A DNA stretch of 64,000 bases from Cotesia glomerata (lineage: Eukaryota > Arthropoda > Insecta > Hymenoptera > Braconidae), in NCBI RefSeq assembly GCF_020080835.1, contig NC_058161.1, positions 9,179,297 through 9,243,296 on the forward strand. Reading direction: 5' to 3'. Every line of letters begins with the position of its first letter. Position 1 is the first letter of the stretch. Under the pieces are notes generated by a model that was not told where the DNA came from, did not search any database, and saw only the letters and a list, made by a program, of their open reading frames with translations. The position numbers were made by a program, and so were the translations under genes. Below are positions 14,905-27,107 of the stretch, one piece after another.

Positions 14905-15461
14905 TATTAAAAAATTAACTTTGCTCGAGAAAAAAAATCTTGAACGAAGAAAGTAATTTTGATGAATTTTTTTGACTTGAATCAAGCAGTGAAATTCTAG
15001 AACCAAGTGAAATTTGCTTAAATCAAGAAAAATTTCTTGGTCCAAGAATTTTTCTACTTAATACAAGATAAGCAAACTTAAAAGATTAAGATAATGCACA
15101 GTATAATCCAAAAATTGTGCTAGTACACAAATTTAATTAATAATACTGTATATATTGTGATATACATAATATCTATAGATTACTGGGATATCAAAATTAT
15201 TAATGTCTAAAAAGATTTTTTATAATCAGAAAGAGTATCCAATCTTGTGAAAAATTGCAAGTCGCTAACCTTTATTACTAGATTTTATAAAAATTGTTTA
15301 TAGTTTTTTTAATTTAACTTAATATTATTGTATTTATTTTTTTAGAAAAATTTGACTAGATCGCAAAACTATTTATAAAAAAATTAATCAAATTTTTCAA
15401 AATGATTTTCTTGTTTCGAGATTTGTTCTCTCAAAAAAAGTTCAATTTTTTATCAGTGTAC
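14905..15461. mobile_element. CTTGA-family element, possibly with an internal insertion
   Basis: Family subunits (GACTTGAATCAAG, AAATCAAGAAAAATTTCTTGG) occupy 14930-15070. A right-end-like segment (ATTTGTTCTCTCAAAAAAAG, then TTTTTATCAGTGTA) lies at 15419-15460. The AT-rich sequence in between is unlike the family, so the copy may be split. It ends head-to-tail against the next copy. Confidence 0.55.
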
Positions 15462-15687
15462 ACTGAGGAAAAAAAATTGACTTGATTCAAAAGAAAAATT
15501 CTTGAACCAAGAAAATAATTTTGAAGAGTTTCATTGTTTTGAATCAAGACGAAAAATTCTTGAATTAATTAAAATTCACTTAAACCAAGAAAAATTTCTT
15601 AGTTTAAGAATTTTTCTACTCAAATTAAGAAGATTAAATTCTTCAAAATTATTTACTTGATTCAAGTAAATTTTTTTTTCTGTGTAC
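15459..15687. mobile_element. CTTGA-family MITE, near-complete 229-bp copy
   Basis: The left terminus is TACACTGAGGAAAAAAAATT and the right terminus is AAATTTTTTTTTCTGTGTAC. Between them are alternating TTGATTCAA, CTTGAACCAAG and CTTAAACCAAG subunits in both orientations. This is the clearest single-insertion copy of the family in the window. It has no coding capacity. Confidence 0.8.
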
Positions 15688-16757
15688 TATTTGAAATTTT
15701 TCACAATTACAAAAAAATTTCCACTTCTGCTTTTTGAAACTTGTAATAACAATTTTTCTCCAATCTAACTTTTCATAGCAACAGTAATTATAAAATCACA
15801 ACAAATCTTCGATCGAAGAAACATGAAATTAGCAATAAATTTTTAATGATTTAAATAAATAATTAATGAAATAAAAAGGTATTAAGTCTGGTTGTACCAA
15901 AGTAATTAAATATTCACGGGAATATAATCCATAATCGAGATAAAGTAGTAATCGATATGACCAAGTAAAGTGGCATTACTCATACTCATACTAACAATAC
16001 TAATAATCATGAGTGTTCACAGCTACAAGCGAACAATAAAGAAATGAAGTAAGGATTGAAATAGAGCAAACGAGAGAACTTAAGAGTATAAAACTGTCTC
16101 TGTTTGAATAACGAATGTCGAATTGACTTGAGATTGGTGGCATATGAATTTAGCCAAGCGAGACTGTCTGACCTAGTTTTGGTTACCGGGATTTATTCCT
16201 TTATATTTTGGATCTTGGGACACTGCAGTAGTGAACGTCGCGGTACAGTTCAACTTGTCCAACCTCCTCCAACTGGCGGGTGGAAAACTGTATTTAAATC
16301 CCGAGAAAGAGATAACCTCTCATTATCTATCTCTTGTATCCATTTCTGACTTAAGCTTTCAAGCATTAAAACCATCGAAATGCTTCAGTTAAATATTATC
16401 TCAGTTGAATGTCTGAGATGAAAACGATGACATCCAGACGACGTTGAGGTCTCCAACCCCAATCTCAGATGTCCTTATTTCTTTTTCTTTTCTGTTCTTT
16501 CAGGATTAAAGGAAAAATTATTGGCACCTTCGCTTATGCTTTTAACATTTAATACCATCATGTCTTGCTCTTAATTATATATTTTATTTTATTTTCCATT
16601 AGATTTGTAGAGAGTTGTAGATTAAGTCGTGAATTATGAGACGAGATTGATTGTCGCTAAGCGAAAGATTTAATTATGAATTGCTTTATATATGTTATAT
16701 TAAATAACTTTTTGAATAGACGCTCTGGATTTTGATGTTCATGTTCGATTATAATCG
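15688..16757. other. non-coding; less AT-rich block at 16090-16500
   Basis: No gene is supported. The block at 16090-16500 has more balanced composition and carries an 81-codon open frame (16104-16349). That frame lacks a recognisable domain and convincing splice context. It could be conserved regulatory DNA. Confidence 0.4.
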
Positions 16758-16832
16758 AAAGTGGTCTCTAATAAATGATTTGTTAAATATTAATAAATAT
16801 TTTTAACTATAAACAAATCCTTCTATCAGTGT
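16758..16832. mobile_element. right half of an ACACTGATAG-ended MITE
   Basis: These 75 bases match 42511-42585 with apparently one substitution. They start AAAGTGGTCTCTAATAAATG and end CCTTCTATCAGTGT. At 42 kb the matching left arm is also present. Here only the right arm remains. Confidence 0.8.
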
Positions 16833-17111
16833 ACGATTGATAGTAGATTATATAGATCACAGGCTAGAGTATGTATGTAGTGACTACAGAGACCCACTGA
16901 TGAAAGTAAAAACAGAAGCAAGTCAAGCATTATTGCTTCAGGCGTATCAAATGTACATACTATTAGCTCGCATTTCAACTTACTTCGCCTCCAGTTGTTT
17001 GTATGAGATGGAAAAAATCTTATGGAAATATTTACACAAACGTAATTGTATTACACATATATATAATGTGTAATTATTCTTTAATTTTTTGGATAAATAT
17101 TTGTTTGTTTG

Positions 17112-17142
<31 letters not shown>

Positions 17143-18878
17143 GCTTGTCACAAATAGTTATATTTTTGAGCACTTTTAGTGCAATGTTAATAATGATAGA
17201 GAAAATTTCATGTGAAATGGAAAACCAAAATAATGATGCTGAAATTATCAAAATTTTTTTTTTAATTCCATATGCGAAATTTTTGAAAACTATGAATGCA
17301 ATTTTCGGAATTATTTTTTTAGTATTGATTTGTTTTTTTTTTAATGAAACCAAAAAACAGTCAAATAATGATTTCAATATAATTTAAAATAACTTTTTTT
17401 ACAAATGTGCAAAATTGACATTTGATATTTGAAGTTTTTTGGTTTAGAAAACCTTTAGTTGAAAATTTAGAAAATAGATAAAAAATAAAAGTTGTCAAAG
17501 ATTTAAGGATTTGTCAAATAATCAGCAGACTTACTCTGAAATCTGGTAGAGCTCTGCAATGTGCCAGCACTCGGTTTGACCACCCTGTCGTTGAATTTTT
17601 AACGCGACGTCACTCATTGTAACTAGTGATACGAGGGGCGACCGTCTGTCACGTCGATTAGGTGAGACGACGGGTCCTTCTCCTTTTCTTTCTCTCTCCT
17701 CTCTTAGACTTAACCCTCTATACTTTTATCTTATACTTGAGAACCTAAATGAGATAAACATGTCACGACGCAGCGCGGTTCTTTGGCTCGACTAACATTT
17801 CTCAAAAGTAACTTCTTTATTGACAGCATAAACTATTGTTTCAAAACTGTAATTACCAGCAAAACTTGTTTGTACAAGTGAAAATACTTTATCTGAAAAA
17901 GAGTTATTATATATGTAAGGTTATAAACAAAATTTTTAGAAAATTACTAAGCTGATTAATTCATTTTCAAACTTTTTTTTCTGTAAATTTTACTTGAAAA
18001 CATTTAAGTACAATGAGATTCATAACATTCAGTACAGTAATTTTTCTTCCCTCAATTTTTTCTTTTATATTAAAAACTTCTTATCTTAACTAAAAATTTT
18101 TATTTTCAGAAAACTTTGTGACATATTATTTTTTAGTGTTACGGCTAGGTCAAAACGGCTATTGACGAAAAATATGCAAACTATAAAAAAAAAACTGTTT
18201 TTCTTAAAAAAATTAATTGAAGCTTTTTATATAAAAATGCAACACCATCTGTTGACATTACATTTAATGACGTAACTGAGTGGACAAGGCTCTTGGATTT
18301 GAGTAGTAAATATAATTATAATGATTTTTCGTTTGCAGTTAAACACAATCATAGAGTTATTTAATGTAAAAATTAAAGAAATATTTGACCCATGAAGTGG
18401 AATATATTACCGTATGTATTTAAATCTTTGTCCTCGGGTCGGGAAATTTTCCTCCGGAGAACCGTCGTCGAGGCAAAACCGCAATTCTCACAAACCCTGA
18501 ATATCGCCAAAAACTTGAAAAAATAAACATAGAAATAGAGCGAAAAAGAAAGTAACTCTATTAAAGAACAAAAAGTAGTAAAATTAATAAAACCAAAAAA
18601 TTTAAAAAGAAAATCATTGTTATTGTCTTGTTACAATGGACTTTATTCAAAATTTTAAAGAATTATGGATTCAGTGCAAGAAATAGTATCATGATTCTTG
18701 TGTAGGTATTGATGAAAATTACTTCGATGAATATATCTGTCATTTTTGTGCAAAATAATTTAATAACTGTAAATAATTTACGTTTGATGTTTTGTTTAAA
18801 GGTATGATTTTTGTTGCGTTTTTCAGAATCGATTATAAATTATAATTAATTTTATTATTGAGTTATTAAATATGAGAG
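16833..18878. other. non-coding; poly-T tract and less AT-rich block
   Basis: A poly-T run lies at 17110-17136. Overlapping frames on opposite strands at 17135-17387 are AT-driven and have no domain. The block at 17540-17800 is distinctly less AT-rich (CACGTCGATTAGGTGAGACG and neighbours, then a CT-rich run) and may be regulatory. No exon can be defended. Confidence 0.45.
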
Positions 18879-20258
18879 TACACGGAGAAAAGTAAACTGT
18901 AATAAATAACAGTCGATTTATAATAAGTAATGATCAACTGCTAAAAATTACCACTTCAAACAGTAAAATCGTGATTTTACTATTCACTTTATAATATTTA
19001 CCATTTAAACGTTACAATTTACTCTTTACATGGAAGAAAATACTATTTCAAACAGTAATATTCGTTATGTAAATGTCTAAAATATTAAAATATAATAATT
19101 AAGAATTCAGACTTTGATATTTATCATTTCGTACCTAAAAAATGATCTTATGATATGTAAAAAGTATAAAATAAAGTTAATAAATTTCTAATACAAGCAA
19201 CGTCAATATTTACAAAGTAAAATGCTAAATTTTAAACGCAACGCTAAAAATCAAACTGTAATTATTGACTTGCTTGGAATGGTAAAATGTATATTTTAAA
19301 AGTATAATTTTTACTGTTTCAAATGTTAAATGCTCGCAGAGTGAGACCCCCTCCTCTTTCATCTGAGTTCCCCTTCTCCTCATAGTATGGACTATATATT
19401 GAAATGGCAATTTTTACTGTTTGAAACTGTAATTTTTTAAGATGAAAGAGTCGTTATTTACTATAGTGACAGCTACTAATCACTTATTTTGGATATTAAA
19501 TTAGGGGAGGGGGGGGGGGCAAAATGGGGTACTTAAGAAACCGTTATGATTTTAAGGACTTAAATATGCTGATTTTTATCGTTTTCAGTCGTAATTGAAG
19601 GAAAATAATCAAATTTCAAGTTGCCGTAGAAAAAAATTTTTTTTTTTGCGGACAAAATGGGGTACCCGCTGAGAAAGTGAAAAAAAAATTTCATTATCCG
19701 AAAATGAAATGTCGTTAAAAAAATAACATTTTCTTATCGATGTCTACGAAAGAACCCAGAGAGATGAACAAATCACCCAAAAAATAAACATTGTTATAGT
19801 TGACGCAATATACTCCTAACGAAATTGAGGTAGCAAAAAAAATTTTTTAATTTTGTAGTAATTTTTGACGGGTTTCGCTTGAGTAAAAATAATATCAAGA
19901 TAAAAAAAAGAGTTTCCTTGAAAAGATTTTAATTTTTGGATCTCCCGGTGAAAAATTTTTTAGGCATAGTTCTCACGCAATTCCAAGCAATAGCACGAAA
20001 AAAAACATTCGTAATTTTTTTGCACTTCCTTTCTTGGTTTAGGGATTCAGGAAAATTTTTTCTAGTTGAATGATCTTGTAGGCTTGAAGATCTTACTTTT
20101 TAAATTAAATATCTCACAAGCCCACCAAATGATTTTGAAAAATTGGCGGCCTCTGACACAGTTTTCTGAGCATTGATAGTTAAATTATGACATCAAAAAT
20201 TATCCGAGAATAAATTTCGAAGTTATTTGAAAAAGACATTCTTTTAGAATGGTTAGTT

Positions 20259-20902
20259 TACACAGAAAAAAAGGTTCACTTGAGCCAAGAAAATATTTTT
20301 CTTCCTAATTATTTCCTTGAGCGAAAAAAAAATTTTCTTTTTGACACAAGAAATTTCACTTATTCCAACAAAATTAACTCTCTTGTTTTAAGAAATATGT
20401 ATCTTGATCCAAGAAAATTTATTTAAGTCAAGAAAATCTTCTTGTTTTGAGAAAATTCAGCCTCTTGCTCCAAAAATTAAATATAAAGATAGAAATAAAT
20501 TTTCATTAATATTTTTATTGATTAACATATCAAATAGGAAGATCAAATAATGTTGAATCATTTTTTTTTCATTCAATATGTATAATTGCACGCTAAAATA
20601 ATATAAAATGGGTATCAAATATTCAAGAGAAAAATTTTCTCAAGGTAAGAAAATTTTTTTCTCAGCTGAAATAGATGGCACTGCTTCCCTAAAGTATCTA
20701 AAAATCTTGATCAAATGTAAAAATTTATTGCATCAAGTATTTATGATAATTTGAATTAAGAAAAAATTACTTCCACCAAGAATAGAATTTCAAGAAAAAT
20801 TTTTATTTCGGGCAACACAACTTCAGTCTTCCTTCAGACACCTGAAAATTATCTTGAGCCAAGAATTTTGTTCTCCAGTCAAGAAATTTTTCTTTCTGTG
20901 TA
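20259..20902. mobile_element. CTTGA-family element nested in element B
   Basis: The left terminus is TACACAGAAAAAAAGGTTCA and the right terminus is AGAAATTTTTCTTTCTGTGTA-like, its inverse. Internal subunits are CTTGAGCCAAGAAAA, TTGATCCAAGAAAAT and CTTGTTTTGAGAAAA. At about 640 bp it is longer than most copies and may itself be composite. Confidence 0.75.
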
Positions 20903-20934
20903 AGATTATTCTTCGACACATTAGAGGTTTACAC

Positions 20935-21075
20935 TCACATACACACACGCCGACAGATATCCTCGTAGGAATATTAAGAACTAGTTCCTAGGACCTTAAA
21001 AATGTGAAGATCAGATTAGAACTTGATTTTCGAAAACTGGCATGGAACCAATGACTCCCCGATTTTTAATCATTC
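20935..21075 (-). mobile_element. GAGCTC-family fragment with a short CA tract
   Basis: It shares order and wording with 40330-40480: a CA-rich start, a CGTAGG / CGTCAT region, CTTAAAAATGTGAAGATCAG, GATTTTCGAAAACTGG, ACCAATGACTCCCCGATTTT. The CA tract is only about a dozen bases, against about 50 in the 24-kb and 40-kb copies. Confidence 0.6.
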
Positions 21076-21460
21076 AATTGTAAAGCGAGAACTTAAAAAT
21101 TTAGAAAAAGTAATCGTAGATGTGAAAAAAAATTTATTACGATGCACAATGACGATAAAAATTACTGTAAGAAAAGTTTTTTTAATTAAAAAATTTTTTT
21201 TTCTTTTAAATTGTAGGAAATGACGTTAAAATATATGTTAGGAAGCTGAAAGAGCTTTTTGGAAAAAAAAATTTTCTTACGAAATTTTGGGGGTACCCCA
21301 TTTTGCCCCCCCCCTCCCCTATAAATTGTGGCTTTTATACTTTCTATATAAAGTTCTGTTATATTTATATTTTTGCCACCCCGATGTCCGCTTTACTGTT
21401 TGAAACTATAAAAGTTAACCAGAATCCGAGTGAATATTACAGTTTACTTTTTTCCGTGTA

Positions 21461-21583
21461 TAAATAGATGAATTAAAAATTCGTAAAACATTAAATGAAT
21501 ATGCTACATTCTATACCTTTCCACAACTATTTTTTGATTTAATTTTTATTTTATTTCAAATTTTTCAATTTCATTAAAAAAAA
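21461..21583. other. short AT-rich spacer
   Basis: Only AT-rich sequence separates element A from the next repeat. Confidence 0.5.
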
Positions 21584-22656
21584 ATTAGGAAGACGGTTGA
21601 CCCTAAAGGCCATCCCTGCAACTTCCCGCTAAGTTCATACCTAAAAGCTTAAAATTCCACTGATTTTGTTTTTAAGCTCTTCGAGCTCAAAAAAATATTT
21701 TTTGTGTTATTTTGAACTCTCCAAGCTCAAAAAGATAGCTATTTTATGCTTTTGAGCTCTTTGAGTTCAAAAGTCTGATGGGACATAGATACAACACCAT
21801 TTTTGGAATTTTCAAAGTACCATAACTTTTGAATGGATCAACCGATTTTCACGTGGTTGGCGGCGATCGATGTAAATTTTTATGCTCTATCAAAGATTGA
21901 CAATGATAAAAATTGATCTGATAAAAAATTACGGAGTTATTTTGAAAAAACACTTTTTTCGAAATTTTTCGTTTTCGATAACTCCCGAACCAACCGATTT
22001 TGACGGGACTGATGGCAATCGACTTGGTTTTTCAAGTTTGAGAGCGAATAAGTTTTTGGGATTTATCGGTGGAGCTGTTTAGATGTTATTCCAAAAAAAC
22101 GATTTTTTGAAAATTTCATTTTTGAGATTTCTCAAAATCTAGCGAACCGAATCGATTCAAATTTTCACGAAATTTAATGGCAATAATACTCTTTGGATCG
22201 CCACCTATTTCGATTCCTGCAACTTCCCGCTAATTCCATAGTTAAGCGCTTAAAATTGTATTTATGATGTTTTTAAGCTCTTTGAGCTCAATTATATAAT
22301 TTATGTGTTATTTTGAGCTCTTCGAACTTAAGAGCTATTCTATGCTTTTGAGCTTTTTGAGCTCAAAAGTCTGATAAAAGTTTAATAAAACACTATTTTT
22401 TAAATTTTTAAATGGCAATTACTTTTGAATGAATAAACCGATTTTCACGCGGTTAGTATAGCATTCGACGCAGTTTTTTGAATCCTATGATTTACTTTTA
22501 AATAGAACACACATACACACACTACCATAAAACAGGGAAGATTTCGAGAACTTCAAAATGTCGAAACCTGATGAAAACTCGATTTTCGAAGTACGGGGTA
22601 AAATCAATAACTTCCCGAATTTTTAAAAATTTTCAATTTTTCTTGGCGGGAAATTA
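21584..22656 (-). mobile_element. GAGCTC-family repeats, two overlapping copies, inverted
   Basis: The segment begins ATTAGGAAGACGGTTGACCC and TAAAGGCCATCCCTGCAACT, the inverse of the end of the 24-kb copy. It carries GAGCTCTTTGAGTTCAAAA, CCGATTTTCACGTGGTTGGC and similar blocks. A second CCTGCAACTTCCCGCTAATT start appears at about 22216, so two copies or a tandem duplication are present. It ends GCGGGAAATTAAAAATT near 22656. Short CA runs occur near 22508-22522. Confidence 0.75.
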
Positions 22657-22699
22657 AAAATTGGTTTACCATTTTTTTTCTTCGTTGATTCATTCTTTA

Positions 22700-22724
22700 C
22701 TTAAAAAAAAAAAAAAAAAAAAAA
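22700..22724. repeat. poly-A tract
   Basis: About 23 consecutive A residues right after the inverted GAGCTC-family copy. It is not clearly linked to a retrotransposon. Confidence 0.85.
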
Positions 22725-22985
22725 ACAAAAAAGTTTTTTTGACTTAATTTCTTTGCATGGTTTATTATGCCCCAGGTATAACACATTGACCTAAAAATAA
22801 GAAAATATATCAAATTTATGATTATTTGACAGAGAACGAAAAAAAATTTTTTAGCCATACTTTTAAGCGAGGCTGTTGTGTCCCACCCTCCTCTAGACAT
22901 AAATATCAGTCTTATTTTCACATTGTACTAAGAACATTCGTTCTTTGATCACAGTATCGTGCGAAATATTCACACGGATCAGATA

Positions 22986-23038
22986 GTTTGTATGTCATAA
23001 TAGTTTTTATGTCATAATAGTTTTTATGTCATAATAAA
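22986..23038. repeat. short tandem repeat, about 18-bp unit, three copies
   Basis: TATGTCATAATAGTTTT is repeated three times, the last copy ending ATGTCATAATAAAT. Confidence 0.85.
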
Positions 23039-24185
23039 TACCAGATTTTTCGATAAATTTTACACTAACATTTTTTCATTGCATTTTAACTTTTTCATTT
23101 AATTTTCAAATAAAAATTTAACCGATCACTATCGAGTAAAAAATAACAATTCACGCTGAATGAATAGTTAAATACATGCAAGCGAAAGTTTTATTCGACA
23201 TTCGACAACTATTTTATCTTTTACCGCAGCATGGATTATTTATTAATCGTCGGCGCAGAAAAAGAGTTAAATGTAAAAAATAATGAACAAAGAAAAACAA
23301 AGTATAACAGAAGCGTACTTGGACAATATGACATAAACAAAATTCTAATTAGAGACAAGACTGTATGGTTGATTTTCCCGGAAATAACTAGTGTCACGTG
23401 TTTACGTGAGACGTGAGAGGGAACTAGAGGGAACTGGGGATGTCAACCAACGGGGGCTGATCGTCGCAACTGAAGCCAGATGGTTTTTTGCAGCCCTTTA
23501 TCTATCTCACTCGGTCTTTCACTTTTTTCCGCTCTTATTCTATAAACTTCCCCACATGTTTTCCGTTTTTTCCAGTCGACAAGTTCTACACCCTCACACA
23601 TTCAATCCGTTATTCATTTGAGTCCGCGGGAATATATATTATATCCCGGCGAGTATTTTTTCCACAAGGATTTTTGATTATACTCATTAATTTGATTAAG
23701 AAGTACACGTTGTCATTATCATTTTCATTTCCGCTGTATATTTTTTTTAAATGGGTTTTCAGTGCGGAGCTTTCAATAAGACCTTAATTCGCGTTACTAT
23801 TATTTGTCTATATAAATAGGGGTGGAGTTGGAGAGATATAATCGCCCTTAACATTATTTTTGTGCTATAATTATTTTGTTTGTTTTAAGTTATTGAATGG
23901 CTTTTTGTCGATTCAATAACATCCCAATCATTTTTTTAATGATTCAGCTAAAACAATAACTATCATTAGAAATTAATAAACAATAAAATTTTTAATGTTA
24001 CATAGTTGAGTTAAAAAAAACCTGTGTTGAAGTTTTTGTGCTTAACTATGCTTAATAAATAAAATATTAAATATTGTTGAAATCTTCCTAACAGATTATG
24101 ATTAGAAAACAAAATTATCAACAACAATATAAAAATATTTTCAATAAAGAATGATACATATCACTTCATTATAATTTGCAATTTT
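23039..24185. other. non-coding; less AT-rich block at 23390-23660
   Basis: No gene is supported. The 23390-23660 block carries CACGTGTTTACGTGAGACGT and balanced composition. It could be a regulatory element of the downstream gene, about 6 kb from its first coding exon. The overlapping open frames there show no domain. Confidence 0.4.
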
Positions 24186-24344
24186 TAACTTCCCGCTAAG
24201 CAAATCGAAGATTTTCAAAAAATCGGGAAGTCATTGTTTTCACTCCGTTTAGCAAAAATCGAGGTTTCCACAGATCTCGACGTTTTGAAGCGCTAAGAAG
24301 CTTCCCTGACTATTTTTACGATGATGTCCGTAAGTCTGTATGTA

Positions 24345-24406
<62 letters not shown>

Positions 24407-25082
24407 CCTCTTATAACTTTTGAACGGCTTGACCGATTTGATCGCAGTTGGTGTCATTCGAAAGGTCTTCGCCAAACTTAGATTTCCTGTAAGTTGGAAC
24501 CGATTCGGACCAGAAGATTTCGATAAATCACAAAAAAAGTGAAAAAAAAAGTTTTTTTAAAAATTTTTTTTAAATATCTCCGAATTGGCTGAACCGATCG
24601 ACTTCAAAAACTAATCAGCTCTTTACCTTAAAAACCCGCATCGATCGTCACCAAAAGCGTCAGAATCGGTTGATGCGTTCGTGAGATATCGTTGTCGAAA
24701 AAAATCGAAAAAAGTGTTTTTTTGTAATAACTCCGAAATTTTTCATCAGATCAATTTTTTTGTTTAAAATTATCTATAGAGCTTAAAAAACTACATCGAT
24801 TTCCGCTAACCGCGTGCAAATGGGTTAATTCATTCAAAAGTTATAGCAGTTTAAAAATTTTAAAAATCGTGTTTTATCGAACTTTGATAAGATTTTTGAG
24901 CTCGAAGAGCTCAAAAGCATAGGAAAGTTATCTCTTTGAGCTCGGAGAGCTCAAAATAACACATAAACTGTATTTTTGAGCTCGAAGAGCTCAAAAACAT
25001 CATAAATGCAATTTTAAGCGCTTAGGTACGAAATGAGCGGGAAATTGCAGGGATAGGCCTTTAGGGTCAACCGTTTTCCTAA
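24186..25082 (+). mobile_element. GAGCTC-family repeat, near-complete 0.9-kb copy
   Basis: It starts TAACTTCCCGCTAAG and ends GGGTCAACCGTTTTCCT. In order it holds an AATCGGGAAGTCATTG block, a GT microsatellite, AACGGCTTGACCGATTTGAT, AGATATCGTTGTCGAAAA, then three tandem GAGCTCGAAGAGCTCAAAA palindromes spaced about 65-80 bp (24898, 24938, 24977). Other copies lie at 12.4, 21.6 and 40.0 kb, with fragments at 20.9 and 27.1 kb. No coding frame is present, so the family is non-autonomous or its coding source is elsewhere. Confidence 0.8.
24350..24403. repeat. (GT)n microsatellite inside the GAGCTC-family repeat
   Basis: An uninterrupted GT tract preceded by TGTATGTATG. It occupies the same position in the element as the CA tract at 40306-40355 on the other strand. 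Confidence 0.95.
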
Positions 25083-25544
25083 TTTTTTTATTTTTTGCTT
25101 ACTATATACGTTAATAGGGTTTGTAATAATGAAAGTAATTTTTATTTGATAATTTTTTTGTTATTTAAAAAAAAAATGAAAGATTCACAAAAAATTGTAA
25201 ACTTTAAAAACTGTTGGACTTTTTTCTTTTTTTTTTGTGGCAATTTCAACATCAAATTTGTTTTCAAAATAAGTTTTTCATAAAAGTATTGTTACATTTA
25301 TTTGTACTTTAAATAAAAAACCTGATGTTTTTTACCTTTCAAATGTTTTTGTTAATATAGTTTCTTTATCTTAGTTTATTTATTATCAATTAAAAGTGTA
25401 AATCTTTTTCTTATAGGGCAAATTTGACAAAATCTAAAAAAAATCAATTACTTTTTTCGATCATTTAAAAAATAGGGTTGGTTTTGTACAGTAATTTTAT
25501 TGTGTAACGCTATGATTTTTGTTCTATAAAACAATTTTTATTTT
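25083..25544. other. non-coding, no gene seen
   Basis: AT-rich sequence with A and T runs. The small frame at 25095-25283 has no coding character. Confidence 0.5.
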
Positions 25545-25984
25545 AGGGGAGGGTAGGGCAAGACGGCCTACCTAAGCCGATTTTTTTTTTTGTGGCTTTT
25601 TACTATCAAGTGGATTTACTCTCGTCCAACTTTGACTCAATTCACCGGAATTTTTCCAATGTTCCAAAAAAAATTTTTTTTTTTTTAGGGCAAGATGGCC
25701 CACCTCCAAAAAATGATGAAAAAAAAAAATTTGTTTTTTTTATGGCAAAGTTGTTTCTCACGTCAAAAATGTTTTTATTTCTCTCCTGAACAACTGCATT
25801 CACTTTTATATTACTCAGAAAAACTATTGTTAACATAATACCAATCGTTCCCTTTCTTTTACAGAAAAAAAATTGAGTGAAATGATTTTTTCTACAAACC
25901 TATTACCAAGTACAGTACCGATAATTACATTTGTGAATATTGCAAGGATTAATTTATAATAACTCTAAATGATATAGCTCAGTC

Positions 25985-26480
25985 TCAAAGGGGGTTGCGG
26001 GGGTGAATGTCAACAATGAAAATTTAAAATTTCCGAGCTGTAGCTCCTATAAGGTCGAAATTTGGTAAGAATCTTCTGTATGTGATGGAGAAATGATCTA
26101 AGAGCGGATTTTATGACAATCTACTCCCAATATGGATAGCGGGGTTGGGTGTTAACAATGAAAATTGTAAATTTCCGAGCTATAGCTCCTACAGACTCCA
26201 AAATTCGGTAGGAGTCTATGTGTGATGAAGAAGTAATCTAAATGAGGATTTTACGACAACCCGACCTAAATAAGGATTTGAGGGGTAGATATTAACAATT
26301 AAAATTCAAATTTTCTACCTATAGTTCTTACAAACTTTAAATTTGGTAGAAATCTTCGAGTATAATCTTCGTGTCATGTTCAGCTAAGGATGGATTTTAT
26401 TAATTAAATTACAATCTCAATAGGAATTGTGGGGGCGTTAACAACGAACAATTTTCATTTCCAAACAATAGTTTCATATG
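25985..26480. repeat. four degenerate tandem units of about 140 bp
   Basis: Each unit has the order GGGGTTG-like G cluster, GTTAACAATGAAAATT, TTTCCGAGCTATAGCTCCTA, AAATTTGGTAGAAATCTTC, then GATTTTATGACAA. Units start near 25990, 26135, 26272 and 26422 and decay to the right. A single related unit is at 50609-50750. Confidence 0.75.
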
Positions 26481-27080
26481 CATATATTTCATATGCAGGC
26501 TGTGTCAGAGAGATGAGTAGAATAGAAAAAATGTTGTTGTTTATAAATTAGAACTTTTTGAAACATGAAATTTAGAACATGTCTATTAAATTTCAATAAA
26601 ATTTACTAAAAATTTCCTTACAACAATCGTCTATTTGGCAGTGGGGAAAATGTCATTGTAAGATTTCCAAAACTTAACATTACATGTAGTTATTCAGTCA
26701 ACGGACTAAGAATTTAACATACATGTTATTTTTGCTGATCACTAGTGCCAGGGACTGCTGCGAAAGTCTTGGCCCTACTGATCACATAACCGATAAATTG
26801 TTCTTATTGCAGGATCGCGGAAATGTAACAGATTAAAATGAATAAATTTTCTAAACACTTGATATGTGAAAAATAAATTTGGCTACTTATTTAAATAGAA
26901 TTCGTAAAAAACATATTAAATTTGTTTTCTATAAAAAATGGATGTAACTAAGAAAATTTTAAGTAACAGCAAAATTCGTCGCACTTGAAAGTAGATAGAT
27001 TTCAACTTCACTTATGAGATTTGCAATGATTTTAACTAAAACTTTCAATGCTCATTTGGAATCTGTGCAAATCAAAAAAA

Positions 27081-27107
27081 TTAGGAAAACGGTTGACCCT
27101 AAAGGCC
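27081..27107 (-). mobile_element. terminal fragment of the GAGCTC family
   Basis: TTAGGAAAACGGTTGACCCT and AAAGGCC match the inverted end of the 24-kb copy exactly and then stop. Only the terminus remains, inside the 25545-27420 element. Confidence 0.75.

Larger units (their letters stand above)
19503..21320. mobile_element. TIR element B (AGGGGAGGG...CAAAATGGGGTAC ends)
   Basis: The left end reads AGGGGAGG followed by a G run and then GCAAAATGGGGTAC. The right end, 21293-21320, is the inverse (GTACCCCATTTTGCCC, a C run, CTCCCCT). TAAATT occurs directly before the left end and one base after the right end, and may be the target duplication. The element is inserted inside element A and itself contains a CTTGA element (20259-20902) and a GAGCTC-family fragment (about 20935-21075). 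It has no transposase. Confidence 0.8.
18879..21460. mobile_element. TIR element A (TACACGG ends) hosting nested insertions
   Basis: The left end 18879-18903 begins TACACGGAGAAAAGTAAACT and the right end 21436-21460 is its inverse with one mismatch in 25 (AGTTTACTTTTTTCCGTGTA). TA flanks both ends. Subterminal AACAGTAAA / TTTACTGTTTGAAA motifs recur at 18957-19080, 19310-19430 and 21390-21410. The internal 1.8 kb (19503-21320) is a second transposon. Without it the host element would be about 760 bp. There is no transposase. Confidence 0.85.
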
